DNA of 64,000 bases from assembly GCF_016741875.1 (NCBI RefSeq), contig NZ_JAERRF010000028.1, positions 1 through 64,000 of the forward strand. Direction: 5' to 3'. Made by a program: the position numbers and the translations under genes. Of the stretch, positions 10,657-19,380 are shown in pieces (position 1 is the stretch's first letter; each line of letters begins with the position of its first letter). This DNA comes from Streptomyces coffeae (GTDB lineage Bacteria; Actinomycetota; Actinomycetes; Streptomycetales; Streptomycetaceae). The notes beneath the pieces were generated by a model that was not told the DNA's origin, ran no database searches, and saw only the letters and a list, made by a program, of their open reading frames with translations.

Positions 10657-12737
10657 GGTGTGGGTGACCCTCCGATCGGTGAGGACGGTCGCAGGGAGAA
10701 GATGTGCGCGGGAGCCATCTCACGCCCCGGCTCCAGGCACACATAGTTGTCCCTGCCCCAGTGATAGGTCTCGCCGGTGAGCTCGTCGCGCACCGGGACG
10801 GACTCGTGCCACTCCAGGCCGAGTTCCGGCATGTCCAACGACACCGTCGCCTCCTGGGTGTGGTGGGGGTCCAGGTTGACGACGGTCAGGACGCACGAGT
10901 CGCCCGCGCGCTTGGAGTAGACGATGACGGAGTCGTTGTCGGCGTGGTGGAATCTGAGGTTGCGCAGCCGGCGCAGGGCCGGATGACGGCGGCGCACCCG
11001 GTTCAGCCGGGTGATCAGCGGGGTGAGCGTACGGCCCTCGCGCTCGGCCGCGGCCCAGTCGCGCGGCCGCAGCTGGTACTTCTCCGCATCCAGGTACTCC
11101 TCGCTCCCGGCGCGCAGCGGGGTGTTCTCGCACAGCTCGTAGCCCGCGTAGACACCCCAGGTGGGGGAGAGGGTGGCGGCCAGCACCGCCCGCGCGGCGA
11201 AGGCCGGACGGCCGCCCTCCTGGAGGTAGGCGTGCAGGATGTCGGGGGTGTTCACAAAGAAGTTGGGCCGCATCCAGGCGGCCGCGTCCCCGGACAGCTC
11301 GGTGAGGTAATCGGTGAGCTCCTGCTTGGTGTTGCGCCAGGTGAAGTAGGTGTACGACTGCTGGAAGCCGATCGCGCCGAGGGTGTTCATCATCGCGGGG
11401 CGGGTGAACGCCTCGGCGAGGAAGAGCACATCGGGGTCGGTGCGGTTGATGTCCCCGATCACCTTCTCCCAGAACACCACCGGCTTGGTGTGCGGATTGT
11501 CCACCCGGAAGATCCGCACCCCGTGGGACATCCAGAACCGCAGCACCCGCTCGGTCTCCCGGACGATGCCGGGGAAGTCCCGGTCGAAGGCGATCGGATA
11601 GATGTCCTGGTACTTCTTGGGCGGGTTCTCCGCGTAGGCGATGGTGCCGTCGGAGCGCCGGTGGAACCACTCCGGATGCTTGTCCACCCAGGGGTGGTCC
11701 GGTGAGCACTGGAGCGCGAAGTCCAGTGCCACTTCCATCCGCAGCTCGCGCGCCCGTGCCACGAAGAGGTCGAAGTCCTCCAGGGTGCCGAGGTCGGGGT
11801 GGATCGCGTCGTGTCCGCCGTCGGCCGAGCCGATCGCCCAGGGGGAGCCCACGTCGAACGCGCCCGCGGAGAGCGCGTTGTTGGGCCCCTTGCGGAAGGC
11901 GGTGCCGATGGGGTGGACCGGTGGCAGATAGACCACGTCGAAACCGGCGGCGGCGACGGCGGGCAGCCGCTCGGCGGCGGTGCGCAGGGTGCCGCCGACC
12001 GGTCTGCGCCCCTCGGCGACCTTGGCGCCCTCCGAACGCGGGAACAGCTCGTACCACGAACCGAACAGCGCGCGCTCCCGCTCGACCTGGAGCGGCATCG
12101 GACGTGAGGAGGTGACCAACTCGCGCAGCGGATGGCGGTCCAGGGCGTCGGTGACCTCGGGGGCGAGGGCGGCGGCGAGCCGGTCGGCCACCGGGCGCCG
12201 CTCGTCGCGGAGTCCGTCGACCGCGCCCAGCACCGCCTCCCGGCCGTCGTTCTTGGGCACTCCGGCCGCCGCTCTCTCGTGCAGCACGGCGCCTTCCTCC
12301 AGGACGAGATCGGTGTCGATCCCGGCCGGAATCTTGATCCGGGCGTGCTGCCGCCAGGTGGCGATCGGATCGCTCCACGCCTCGACCGTGTACGACCAGC
12401 GGCCGGGGGCGCCGGGGGTGATCTCGGCGCCCCAGCGGTCGGTACCGGGGGCGAGTTCGCGCATCGGGGTCCAGGGGCCGATGCGTCCGGCGGGATCGCG
12501 GAGGATGACATTGGCGCTGACCGCGTCGTGGCCCTCCCGGAACACAGTGGCACTGACCTCGAAGGTCTCGTCCACCACCGCCTTGGCGGGGCGGCGGCCG
12601 CAGTCGATCAGCGGGCGGATATCCAGGACGGGAATGCGACCGATCATAGGATCACCTGACGGCGTTGCGGGTGTGTGTACTTCGGCGGCTTTTGTCCTTT
12701 GTATCGGTTCTGCCGCCGGGCGACGGGTTGCGGGCAT
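10653..12737 (-). CDS. glgE: alpha-1,4-glucan:maltose-1-phosphate maltosyltransferase GlgE
   Basis: GlgE of 694 aa (GH13 subfamily 3) extends alpha-glucan with maltosyl units from maltose 1-phosphate. Domains in order: an N-terminal beta-sandwich (ETFEVSATVFREGHDAV), a helical insert, and a catalytic barrel with GVRIFRVDNPHTKP (nucleophile Asp) and FLAEAFTRPAMM (acid/base Glu), then a C-terminal domain. ATG at 12737 (MPATRR) is supported by CAGGAG 5 nt upstream. That site lies inside a GACAG-GAG-CTGTC hairpin that could mask it. First gene of the set; its promoter should lie in 12738-12875. No glycogen phosphorylase gene is present next to it in this window. Confidence 0.96.
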
Positions 12738-12875
12738 GACAGCTCCTGTCCGCGTTCACTCTGGTGGGCGGATGGGGTCGGCCATGGGGGCGCGCTGGGA
12801 CAGCCTTCCCCTACGCCACCGGGCGACAATCCGCGTTCCCGTGAACTACCGGTTCGTAACGCCGGGTACACGGAC

Positions 12876-12898
12876 CGGCCCCGCGCGTGGCGGGGCCG
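12876..12898 (-). terminator. terminator after the subtilisin gene
   Basis: CGGCCCCGC-GCGTG-GCGGGGCCG is a 9-bp stem 27 bp past the stop of the S8 peptidase gene and upstream of the glgE promoter region. Confidence 0.6.
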
Positions 12899-12924
12899 TC
12901 CAGTGGGATGAGCATGCCGGTACG

Positions 12925-14178
12925 TCAGTTGGCCACCCGCAGCAGACGGTTCGGGGAACCGGCGCCCGCGTTCCGTACCGCGCCCGCGGCCGATGCGGCG
13001 GTCAGCGCCGCCCTCACCCGGTCCGGGGAGGCGGACCGGTGGGCGGCCAGATACAGCGCGGCGGCACCCGCCGCGTGGGGCGCGGCCATCGAGGTGCCGG
13101 AGCGGGTGGCCGCCGCCGTGTCGCTCGTATGCGACGCCGAGACGATCCGCTCACCGGGCGCGAACAGGTCAAGGGCGGGGCCCCAGTTGGAGAACTCCGG
13201 GCGCCGGTCGAAGCGGTCACTCGCCCCCACCGTGATGGCCTCCCGCACCCGGCCGGGGGAGGAGGAACCCGCGCCCAGGCCCTCGTTGCCCGCCGCGACC
13301 GTGAAGGTGAGTCCGGAGGCGATCCCGGTCCGGACCGCCGCGTCCCACGCGGGTACCGGTGCCGGATCCGTCGTCCCCAGGCTCAGATTGACGACCGCGG
13401 GCCGCACGGCGTGCCGCAGCACCCAGTCGAGCCCGGCGAGTACCTGCGCGCTGGTGCCCCGGCCGCGGTCGTCCAGCACCCGGACGGCCACCACATCGGC
13501 GCGCTTGGCCACTCCGTAGCGGGTGCCCGCCGCGGTGGCGGCCACATGGGTGCCGTGGCCGTTGCCGTCCTCGGCCACCGGATCGTTGTCGACGAAGTCC
13601 CAGCCGGAGCGGGCCCGGCCGCCGAAGTCCTGGTGGGAGGTGCGCACCCCGGAGTCGATGACGTAGATCGTGACACCGCGCCCGCCGTCCGCGGGCGCGG
13701 TGTACGCCCCGTCCAGCGTCGGTTCCGGCGCTCCGTCGGGTGCCGGGTCCGGCTGGTCGATCCGGTCCAGACCCCAGGACGGGGGATAGGGCTGGGTCCG
13801 CGGGGCCGTCCGCGGCGCGGAGACCGCGCGCAGCGACACCTCGGCGTCCGGGGTCACCGAGGCCACCGCCGGATCCGCCGCGAGCCGTCTCGCCTGTGCG
13901 CGGTCCGCCCGTATCGCAAAGCCGTTGAGCGCGGTGCGATAGGTGCGGCGGATGCGCACGCCATAGCGCTCCACGGTCTCCCGACCGCGGACCGAGGAGG
14001 CCGACGGCGCCCCCGACCCGTGTCTGAGCGCGACGATGTAGCCGCCGTCCACCGCCGCGCCCTGGACCGGGCCCCGGGCGGGGACGGCCTGGGCGGGCGA
14101 CGCCAGTGCCAGGACCACCGCCGCCGCGGCGGCCGGCGCCCCGGCCGTCCGGCGGCGGCGCCCATGCGGATGTGCCAT
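12925..14178 (-). CDS. secreted subtilisin-like serine protease (S8)
   Basis: Precursor of 417 aa. It has a signal peptide (HPHGRRRRTAG then an Ala-rich core ending near SPAQA), an I9-type propeptide (GGYIVALRHG...GFAIRADRAQA), then the S8 catalytic domain with Asp in YVIDSGVRTSH, His in GHGTHVAATAAG and Ser in SGTSMAAPHAAGA. It is a typical exported alkaline serine protease whose propeptide is cleaved on activation. The frame is open 150 codons further upstream, but ATG at 14178 has a GGAGGGGG site and starts the signal peptide. It is upstream of glgE on the same strand but separated by a terminator. Confidence 0.95.
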   Translation of the reverse strand: MAHPHGRRRRTAGAPAAAAAVVLALASPAQAVPARGPVQGAAVDGGYIVALRHGSGAPSASSVRGRETVERYGVRIRRTYRTALNGFAIRADRAQARRLAADPAVASVTPDAEVSLRAVSAPRTAPRTQPYPPSWGLDRIDQPDPAPDGAPEPTLDGAYTAPADGGRGVTIYVIDSGVRTSHQDFGGRARSGWDFVDNDPVAEDGNGHGTHVAATAAGTRYGVAKRADVVAVRVLDDRGRGTSAQVLAGLDWVLRHAVRPAVVNLSLGTTDPAPVPAWDAAVRTGIASGLTFTVAAGNEGLGAGSSSPGRVREAITVGASDRFDRRPEFSNWGPALDLFAPGERIVSASHTSDTAAATRSGTSMAAPHAAGAAALYLAAHRSASPDRVRAALTAASAAGAVRNAGAGSPNRLLRVAN

Positions 14179-14348
14179 GGATCGATCCCCCTCCCCGAGT
14201 CGACGTGCGTCAGCGTCTCGTGACGGCAAAGATCCGGACAAGGGCGCACCCGGGGGCGGAATCGGCCATATCGACCGCGCGTGCAGCGGGGAGGGTCGCG
14301 GGTGGGTACCGGCCTTTCTCCCGCGTGCGGTCCGCTCACGCGCGGTGG

Positions 14349-15284
14349 TCAGCGCGTCCCGAGCCGGTCGAGGGACGTGCGCTCCGGCGCGTCGGACGGC
14401 TCGCCGAGCCCCGTCGTTCCGCCGGGCCCGGCCGCGTCGTTGAGCCCCGTCGCCAGCAGCCGCAGGCCCGCCTCGGACGGGGACCCCGGCTCCGCGCTGT
14501 ACATCAGCAGCGCCTGGCCGCCGGAGTCCGGCAGCCGTGCCCTCTCGAAGTCCAGCTCCAGCGGCCCCACCAGCGGATGGTGGAACGCCTTCGTACCGAA
14601 GGAGCAGCGGCGCACCGGATGGCGCGACCACAGCGCCGCGAACACCTCGTTCTTCATGGTCAGCTCACCGATCAGCTCCGCCAGACGCCGGTCGTCGGGG
14701 TGCTCGCCCGCCGCCACCCGCAGCGAGGACACCGCGCGCCGCGCCTCGGTCTCCCACCGCGGGTACAGCTCCCGGGTGTGCGGATCGAGGAAGAGCATCC
14801 GCTGCGCGTTGGGCCGCTCCCGCGGGTGGCCGGGCGCGTCCGCGGACAGATGCCCGGCGGTCAGGGCGTGTCCCAGCCGGTTCCAGGCCAGCACCTCGAA
14901 GCGGCGGTCCAGCACCAGCGCGGGCACCTGGTCCATCGCCGTCAGCAGCTGCCGGGTGGCCGGGCGGGCGCACTCCGCGCGCGGCGCGCGGGGGCGGCCG
15001 CTCCGCGCGGGGCGGGCCAGATTGCGCAGATGCGCCTGTTCGTCCGGGGTCAGCCGCAGCGCCCGCGCGATGGCGTTCAGCACCCCGTCCGAGGCGCCCG
15101 CGGACTGCCCCTGTTCCAGCCGGGTGTAGTACGCGACGCTCACCCCCGCCAGCTGGGCCAGCTCCTCCCGGCGCAGCCCGGGGACCCGGCGCCGGGTGCC
15201 GTACGAGACGAGTCCGACGTCCTCGGGGCGCAGCGCGGCGCGGCGGGTCCGCAGAAAGCCGCCCAGTTCGGCAGGTGTGTCCAT
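14349..15284 (-). CDS. XRE-family regulator with MmyB-like ligand-binding domain
   Basis: DNA-binding protein of 311 aa. An N-terminal helix-turn-helix is seen (about 15-75, RREELAQLAGVSVAYYTRLEQG). A C-terminal domain of the MmyB type follows (VLDRRFEVLAWNRLG, ...AELIGELTMKNEVFAALWSRH...), a PAS-like pocket common in actinobacterial XRE repressors. These usually control a neighbouring oxidoreductase gene, but none is present here. ATG at 15284 begins right before the HTH; the longer open frame is not supported. A nested dyad 31-57 bp upstream suggests autoregulation. Confidence 0.92.
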   Translation of the reverse strand: MDTPAELGGFLRTRRAALRPEDVGLVSYGTRRRVPGLRREELAQLAGVSVAYYTRLEQGQSAGASDGVLNAIARALRLTPDEQAHLRNLARPARSGRPRAPRAECARPATRQLLTAMDQVPALVLDRRFEVLAWNRLGHALTAGHLSADAPGHPRERPNAQRMLFLDPHTRELYPRWETEARRAVSSLRVAAGEHPDDRRLAELIGELTMKNEVFAALWSRHPVRRCSFGTKAFHHPLVGPLELDFERARLPDSGGQALLMYSAEPGSPSEAGLRLLATGLNDAAGPGGTTGLGEPSDAPERTSLDRLGTR

Positions 15285-15314
15285 ACGGACCAGTGTCCAC
15301 CGGCGCCGCGCTCC

Positions 15315-15341
15315 GTGCCTGACCCTGTCAGTGGCAGGCAC
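15315..15341. promoter_or_regulatory. nested dyad upstream of the XRE gene
   Basis: Outer arms GTGCCTG / CAGGCAC enclose inner arms CTGAC / GTCAG. It lies 31-57 bp upstream of the XRE start codon and is a good candidate autoregulatory operator. Confidence 0.5.
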
Positions 15342-15479
15342 CACGCGCCCGGACCGCACCGGGCCCTTCGGCCACACGGTCCGGGTGCTGCTGCGCTGAC
15401 GCGGTCAACGCGCTTACCCGCCGGGCGCGTTGCGGCTAGTCTGGTGGTGGACCACGGAGCAACGGGGGAGTTGCACCCC

Positions 15480-15560
15480 ATGTCCGACGTCATGTGGTGC
15501 ACAAAAATAGCCGGCCGGCAGGCCGGAAGGCTCGGTCCCGCAGGGCGAGGCCCTGTGTAG
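15480..15560 (+). CDS. possible 26-aa peptide
   Basis: A short ORF with ATG at 15480 and GGGGGAG 9 nt upstream. The product (starting MSDVMWCTKIAGRQ) has one Cys and several Arg/Gly and matches nothing I recognise. It is the first possible gene on the plus strand after the XRE gene and may be a leader peptide for the genes that follow. Support is only the ribosome binding site and position. Confidence 0.35.
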   Translation: MSDVMWCTKIAGRQAGRLGPAGRGPV

Positions 15561-15673
15561 CGCATTGAGATCTTGGATGTCGGCAGGACCTCAGCTGACC
15601 ACGGTGTATGAGGTGGTCGGGCTGAGCCTGCCGGGCCCCCAGTTCGACCACCCGATGGAGGGGTTGAGAACTG

Positions 15674-15832
15674 GTGGACTGGGACACCATCACCCTGCTC
15701 GTGCTCGCGGCCTTCGGTCTGGCCGGGCTCGTGCTGACGCTGGCAGCGGAGATCCTGTCCAAGATTCCCGCGGTGATCGAGGCATGGCGGCGGGTCCGTA
15801 CCGCATGGCGCGAAGGAGACGACGGCTCCTGA
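15674..15832 (+). CDS. small single-pass membrane protein (52 aa)
   Basis: GTG at 15674 has a GGAGGGG site 10 nt upstream and opens a 52-codon frame. Residues about 5-29 form one hydrophobic helix (ITLLVLAAFGLAGLVLTLAA). It is followed by an amphipathic, basic tail with Trp/Arg pairs (AWRRVRTAWREGDDGS). The layout suggests an N-out anchor with a cytoplasmic tail. It lies 156 bp upstream of the PstS-like membrane protein on the same strand, so a small partner subunit is possible. No family is recognised. Confidence 0.6.
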   Translation: MDWDTITLLVLAAFGLAGLVLTLAAEILSKIPAVIEAWRRVRTAWREGDDGS

Positions 15833-15988
15833 GGACAACCGTCCGGCGGCCGGGCCCGACCAACGACCCCGGCGAGCGGGATTGAACGTTCGGCGAACAC
15901 CGCGTGAGAGGTGGGCGACATCGGCGCCGGCCCCGCCACCGGCACATACATTCGCTCCCTGAAGCCATTCCATGCACGGGGGGACACC

Positions 15989-17575
15989 ATGAAGTGGCTG
16001 GAACAACTGCTGGGTCCGGAGAATCTGCTGGCGCTGCTGGGCGTTGTCGTCACGGTGGGCGGGCTCTCGTACGAGCGGCTGATCCCGGGGCGGAAACGCA
16101 TCGGGTATCGCGTGCAGATGGACACGCTGATAGACGACAGTACCCATGACGGGCCCATCCATCAGCGGCTGCGGATGCTGGAGAACACCCCGGATCTGGC
16201 CGGGGCCTCCCTGGTGCTGCTGAGGATCGAGAACGACGGGTTCCGTGGCATCGACGTCGACGACTACATCACCGCGCCCTCGACCGAGCACCGCGGGCTG
16301 ACCGCCACCTTCCCCAACCGCGTCGTCCGGGATGTCGCGGTCACCGAGCCCAGCCATCCGGATCTGCTCCGGTATCTGCCGCAGAACGGTACGGCGGAGC
16401 GTCCGGGACTCATCTGCCGTGACAATGAGATCGCGCTGCCGAGCGTTCCGCTGAACAAGGGCGATCACTTCAAACTGCTCGTGCTGCTGACCGGGGCCGG
16501 GACCGATCAGCCACCCCATGTCGGCGGGCGGATCAAGGAAGGCCGGGTCCGCAACAACGAGAAGTTCCGGCGGCCCAGCAACCGGGTGCTCGGGCTCATC
16601 GGCAGCCTGCTCGCGCTGCTGATCCTCCAGCCCTTCGGCTATCAGCTGGCGCGGGAGGAGCCGCTGCCGCGCGGCTGTGCCACGGGCACCCTGACCGTCG
16701 TCGGATCCACCGCGTTCGAGCCGGTGGCCAAGAGCCTGGGCCGGGCGTACCACGCCGACTGCGCGGGCGCCGCGGTGAGGGTGGAGGCGCAGGGCAGCGG
16801 CAGGGGCGCGGGCACTCTCCGTCGGGCCGGGGAAGCGGCCGGGGGCGGATTCCCGCCGTATCTTTCCTTCTCCGACGGACCGCAGGGCAACACGGACCGG
16901 CGGCTGAAGGAGCATCTGGTCGCCCTGTCCGTCTTCACCCTGGTGGTCCACAAGGACGTACCGGTCAAGGGCCTCTCGCTCGCGGAGCTGCGCCGCATCC
17001 ACACCGGAAAGGTGACCCGCTGGAGCGGAACCGATCTGCCGGTCCGGCTGGTGAGCCGGGACGCGAAGTCCGGGACCCGCGGGGTGTTCGAGGACCGGGT
17101 GCTCGGCGGCAACGAGATCTCGCGCACCTCGGACGACTGCCGTACGCCGAAGTTCGCCCACGACCGGGTGGTCCGCTGTGAACTCGACAGCACCCGCGAG
17201 GTGCTCACCACCGTGGCCCGCACCCCGGGCGCCATCGGCTACGCCGAACTGCACAGCGCCGAGGTGAGCGCGGCCCGCGGCCAGGTGCGACTGCTGAGCC
17301 TGGACGGACGGCGGGCCTCGACCGGTGCCGTGCGGGACCGGAGCTATCCGTTCTGGGAGCCCGAGTACGCCTATACGTACGCCGCGCCGCCCGCCAACTC
17401 CCTGACCTCCAAGTTCCTGGATTATCTGGCCGGGGACACCGGGCGGAACATCGTCGAGAGCCATGGCCATCTGCCGTGCTCGGTCCCGGAGAACCTCACG
17501 GCGTGCCGGGACGCCGGTGCCGTCCGGCGGGCGGGAGCCGGGCGGGCCGGGGAAGCCCGCCCGGCCGGGGCCTAG
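15989..17575 (+). CDS. membrane-anchored PstS-like substrate-binding protein
   Basis: Protein of 528 aa. A short N-terminal hydrophobic helix (about 10-26) is followed by about 165 residues of unrecognised beta-rich sequence. A second helix (about 198-217, GLIGSLLALLILQPFG) comes next, then a C-terminal periplasmic-binding-protein domain like PstS. This shows GTLTVVGSTAFEPVAKSL, VRVEAQGSGRGAG, SLAELRRIHTGKVTRW and FLDYLAGDTGRNI. Two Cys pairs may form disulfides in that domain. PstS proteins are normally lipoproteins, so fusion to a two-helix module is unusual and suggests sensing rather than bulk transport; no PstCAB genes are nearby. ATG at 15989 is preceded by GGGGGGA. Its TAG shares bases with the stop of the convergent protease gene. 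Confidence 0.8.
   Translation: MKWLEQLLGPENLLALLGVVVTVGGLSYERLIPGRKRIGYRVQMDTLIDDSTHDGPIHQRLRMLENTPDLAGASLVLLRIENDGFRGIDVDDYITAPSTEHRGLTATFPNRVVRDVAVTEPSHPDLLRYLPQNGTAERPGLICRDNEIALPSVPLNKGDHFKLLVLLTGAGTDQPPHVGGRIKEGRVRNNEKFRRPSNRVLGLIGSLLALLILQPFGYQLAREEPLPRGCATGTLTVVGSTAFEPVAKSLGRAYHADCAGAAVRVEAQGSGRGAGTLRRAGEAAGGGFPPYLSFSDGPQGNTDRRLKEHLVALSVFTLVVHKDVPVKGLSLAELRRIHTGKVTRWSGTDLPVRLVSRDAKSGTRGVFEDRVLGGNEISRTSDDCRTPKFAHDRVVRCELDSTREVLTTVARTPGAIGYAELHSAEVSAARGQVRLLSLDGRRASTGAVRDRSYPFWEPEYAYTYAAPPANSLTSKFLDYLAGDTGRNIVESHGHLPCSVPENLTACRDAGAVRRAGAGRAGEARPAGA
17537..17565. terminator. hairpin inside the end of the PstS-like gene
   Basis: GCCGGGCGGGC and GCCCGCCCGGC form an 11-bp stem with a 7-nt loop within the last codons. 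No intergenic space exists between the convergent genes, so this may serve as the transcription stop for either. Confidence 0.5.
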
Positions 17576-19239
17576 GTGACGTTCACGCCGCCCCAGGCGT
17601 TGTCGACCGCCTTGTACTCGGCGCTGTTCGCGCCGTACAGGGCCTTGGCCGCCTTGAGGGTGGCGGTACGGGCCTTGGCGTAGTTGGTGGTCGAGGTCAT
17701 GTACGTGGTGAGCGCCTTGTACCAGATCTGCTCGGCCTTGGAGCGCCCGATGCCCTTGACGGTGCGGCCGTCCTTGGTCGGGCTGTCGTAGGTCACCCCG
17801 CCGATGACCTTCCGCCCGCTGCCCTCGGCCAGCAGGTAGAAGAAGTGGTTGGCGATACCGGAGGTGAAGTGCGGGTCGTCCTCGCCGACGCCGCGCTTCC
17901 AGTAGTCGTAGGAGTAGCCGTCCTTGCTCGGCTTGTCCATGTAGCGCAGCGGGGTGCCGTCGCCGTTGATGTCGATCTTCTCGCCGATGAGGTAGTCACC
18001 GGGGTCCTTGGCGTTCTTGGCGTAGAACTCGACCGCCGTGCCGAAGATGTCGGAGGTGGCCTCGTTCAGCCCGCCGGACTCACCGCTGTACTCCAGATTG
18101 GCGGTGGCGGAGGTCAGACCGTGGCTCATCTCGTGGCCCGCGACATCGAGCGAGGTGAGCGGCTTCTTGTTGTCCGTGCCGTCGCCGTAGGTCATGCAGA
18201 AGCACTCGTCGTCCCAGAACGCGTTCTCGTACGCGTTGCTGAAGTGGACGCGGGAGTAGGCGGCCTTGCCGTTGTTCCGGATGCCGTTGCGGTGCAGGAC
18301 CTTCTTGTAGTAGTCCCACGTCATGGCGGCGCCGTAGTGGACATCCACGGCGGCGGTCTGCGCGATGGTGGGCTTGCCGTTGCCCCAGACGTTGTTGGCG
18401 TCCAGGAACTTCGACCCCTTGCCCTCTTCCTTGTGCTTGAGGTTGTAGGTCATGTGGCCACCGCGGGCGGTGTCCTTCATCAGCCACTGGCTGCCGCTCT
18501 TGACGGTGCCGACGGTGACCTTGCCGTTGTGCTGGCCGGTACCGGTGCCGGTCTCGATGGCCTCGTAGGAGTAGAGCCGGGCGCCGGTGTCGGCGTCGGT
18601 GATGATGTGCGTCCGGCTCGGGGTGCCGTCCTTCTGCACACCGCGCACCACGGTCTCGTAGGCGAGCACGGGCTTGCCGGTGGCGGCCCAGATCACCTTG
18701 CGGGGCGCGCGCTCGGTCTCGGCCTCCGGACCGGCCTGGGACTTCGCCGCGTTCAGCGCGGACCGCTGGGCGCCGGAGGGGGCGATGGCGGCGCGGGTGT
18801 CGGACACCGCGATCTTCGCGTCGGTGGCCTTGGTGACCCCTTCGGAGGCGCCGCCGGCGGACGTGTGCACGACCAGGTCGCCGCCGAGGACGGGGAGGCC
18901 GTCGTAGGTGCGCTCGTAGCGGGTGTGGACGGTGCCGTCGGCGTCCTTGACGACGTCCCGGACGACCAGCTTCTCCTTGCCGCCCAGCCCCAGCGACTTC
19001 GCGGTGGACACCGTGGTGGTGCCCGCCTCGCGGAGCAGCTCGGCGCGGGCCGAGGCGGAGAGCGTCAGGGTCTGGCCGCCGGCGGCGGTGGACTTCGGGG
19101 TGGCCGCGTCCGCGGAGCCGGTGCTGAAACCGGCGGCGAGGAGGGAGACGGCCACGGCCGCCGCTCCGGCGGCGAGGGTGGTGCGCGAGCGTCTGCGACG
19201 GGATATGCCGGATATGACAGACGACGAGCGTGAATCCAC
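17572..19239 (-). CDS. secreted M4 (thermolysin-type) zinc metalloprotease, copy 1
   Basis: Precursor of 555 aa. It has a basic N-terminus and signal peptide (to about 45), an FTP/PepSY propeptide (about 50-210), then the M4 domain with HEMSH (two Zn His and the catalytic Glu), GGLNEATSD (third Zn ligand Glu) and ANHFFYLLAEG (transition-state His). Neutral proteases of this type degrade extracellular protein and are self-processed. GTG at 19239 has GGAG 7 nt upstream. It is the most downstream of three tandem paralogues and has its own leader with two adjacent inverted repeats not shared by the other two. Its stop TAG is the complement of the convergent gene's stop within one CTAG. Confidence 0.95.
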   Translation of the reverse strand: MDSRSSSVISGISRRRRSRTTLAAGAAAVAVSLLAAGFSTGSADAATPKSTAAGGQTLTLSASARAELLREAGTTTVSTAKSLGLGGKEKLVVRDVVKDADGTVHTRYERTYDGLPVLGGDLVVHTSAGGASEGVTKATDAKIAVSDTRAAIAPSGAQRSALNAAKSQAGPEAETERAPRKVIWAATGKPVLAYETVVRGVQKDGTPSRTHIITDADTGARLYSYEAIETGTGTGQHNGKVTVGTVKSGSQWLMKDTARGGHMTYNLKHKEEGKGSKFLDANNVWGNGKPTIAQTAAVDVHYGAAMTWDYYKKVLHRNGIRNNGKAAYSRVHFSNAYENAFWDDECFCMTYGDGTDNKKPLTSLDVAGHEMSHGLTSATANLEYSGESGGLNEATSDIFGTAVEFYAKNAKDPGDYLIGEKIDINGDGTPLRYMDKPSKDGYSYDYWKRGVGEDDPHFTSGIANHFFYLLAEGSGRKVIGGVTYDSPTKDGRTVKGIGRSKAEQIWYKALTTYMTSTTNYAKARTATLKAAKALYGANSAEYKAVDNAWGGVNVT

Positions 19240-19263
19240 GCGTATCTCCAGTTGTCATGGGGA

Positions 19264-19308
19264 GTTGGGCGTCATACCGCCCAACGTGGCAAAGAGTGGG
19301 CTTTGCCA
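19264..19308. promoter_or_regulatory. two adjacent 22-bp inverted repeats upstream of M4 copy 1
   Basis: GTTGGGCG-TCATAC-CGCCCAAC (19264-19285) and TGGCAAAG-AGTGGG-CTTTGCCA (19287-19308) are both perfect 8-6-8 dyads separated by one base. They lie 25-69 bp upstream of the start. They could be two operators or two RNA hairpins in the leader. Confidence 0.55.
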
Positions 19309-19321
19309 TGTACAAAACATA

Positions 19322-19353
19322 CCGGTGTCCGGGGCGGATGCCCCGGACACCGG
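19322..19353 (-). terminator. terminator after M4 copy 2
   Basis: CCGGTGTCCGGGGC-GGAT-GCCCCGGACACCGG is a perfect 14-bp stem with a 4-nt loop, followed on the minus strand by TATGTTTTG. It isolates copy 1 from copy 2. Confidence 0.85.
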
Positions 19354-19380
19354 CTGTGTTTGTGCGTAACGTGCTGGGTT

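Noticed and set aside
15577..15885. 103-codon ORF overlapping the 52-aa membrane protein
   Set aside because: It has a weak start context and becomes Arg/Gly-rich out of frame; the overlapping 52-aa frame has a better ribosome binding site and a coherent membrane helix.
15140..17470. 776-codon open frame on the minus strand
   Set aside because: It is antisense to the PstS-like gene, lacks any domain and shows Gln/Gly/Arg-rich composition typical of high-GC shadow frames.
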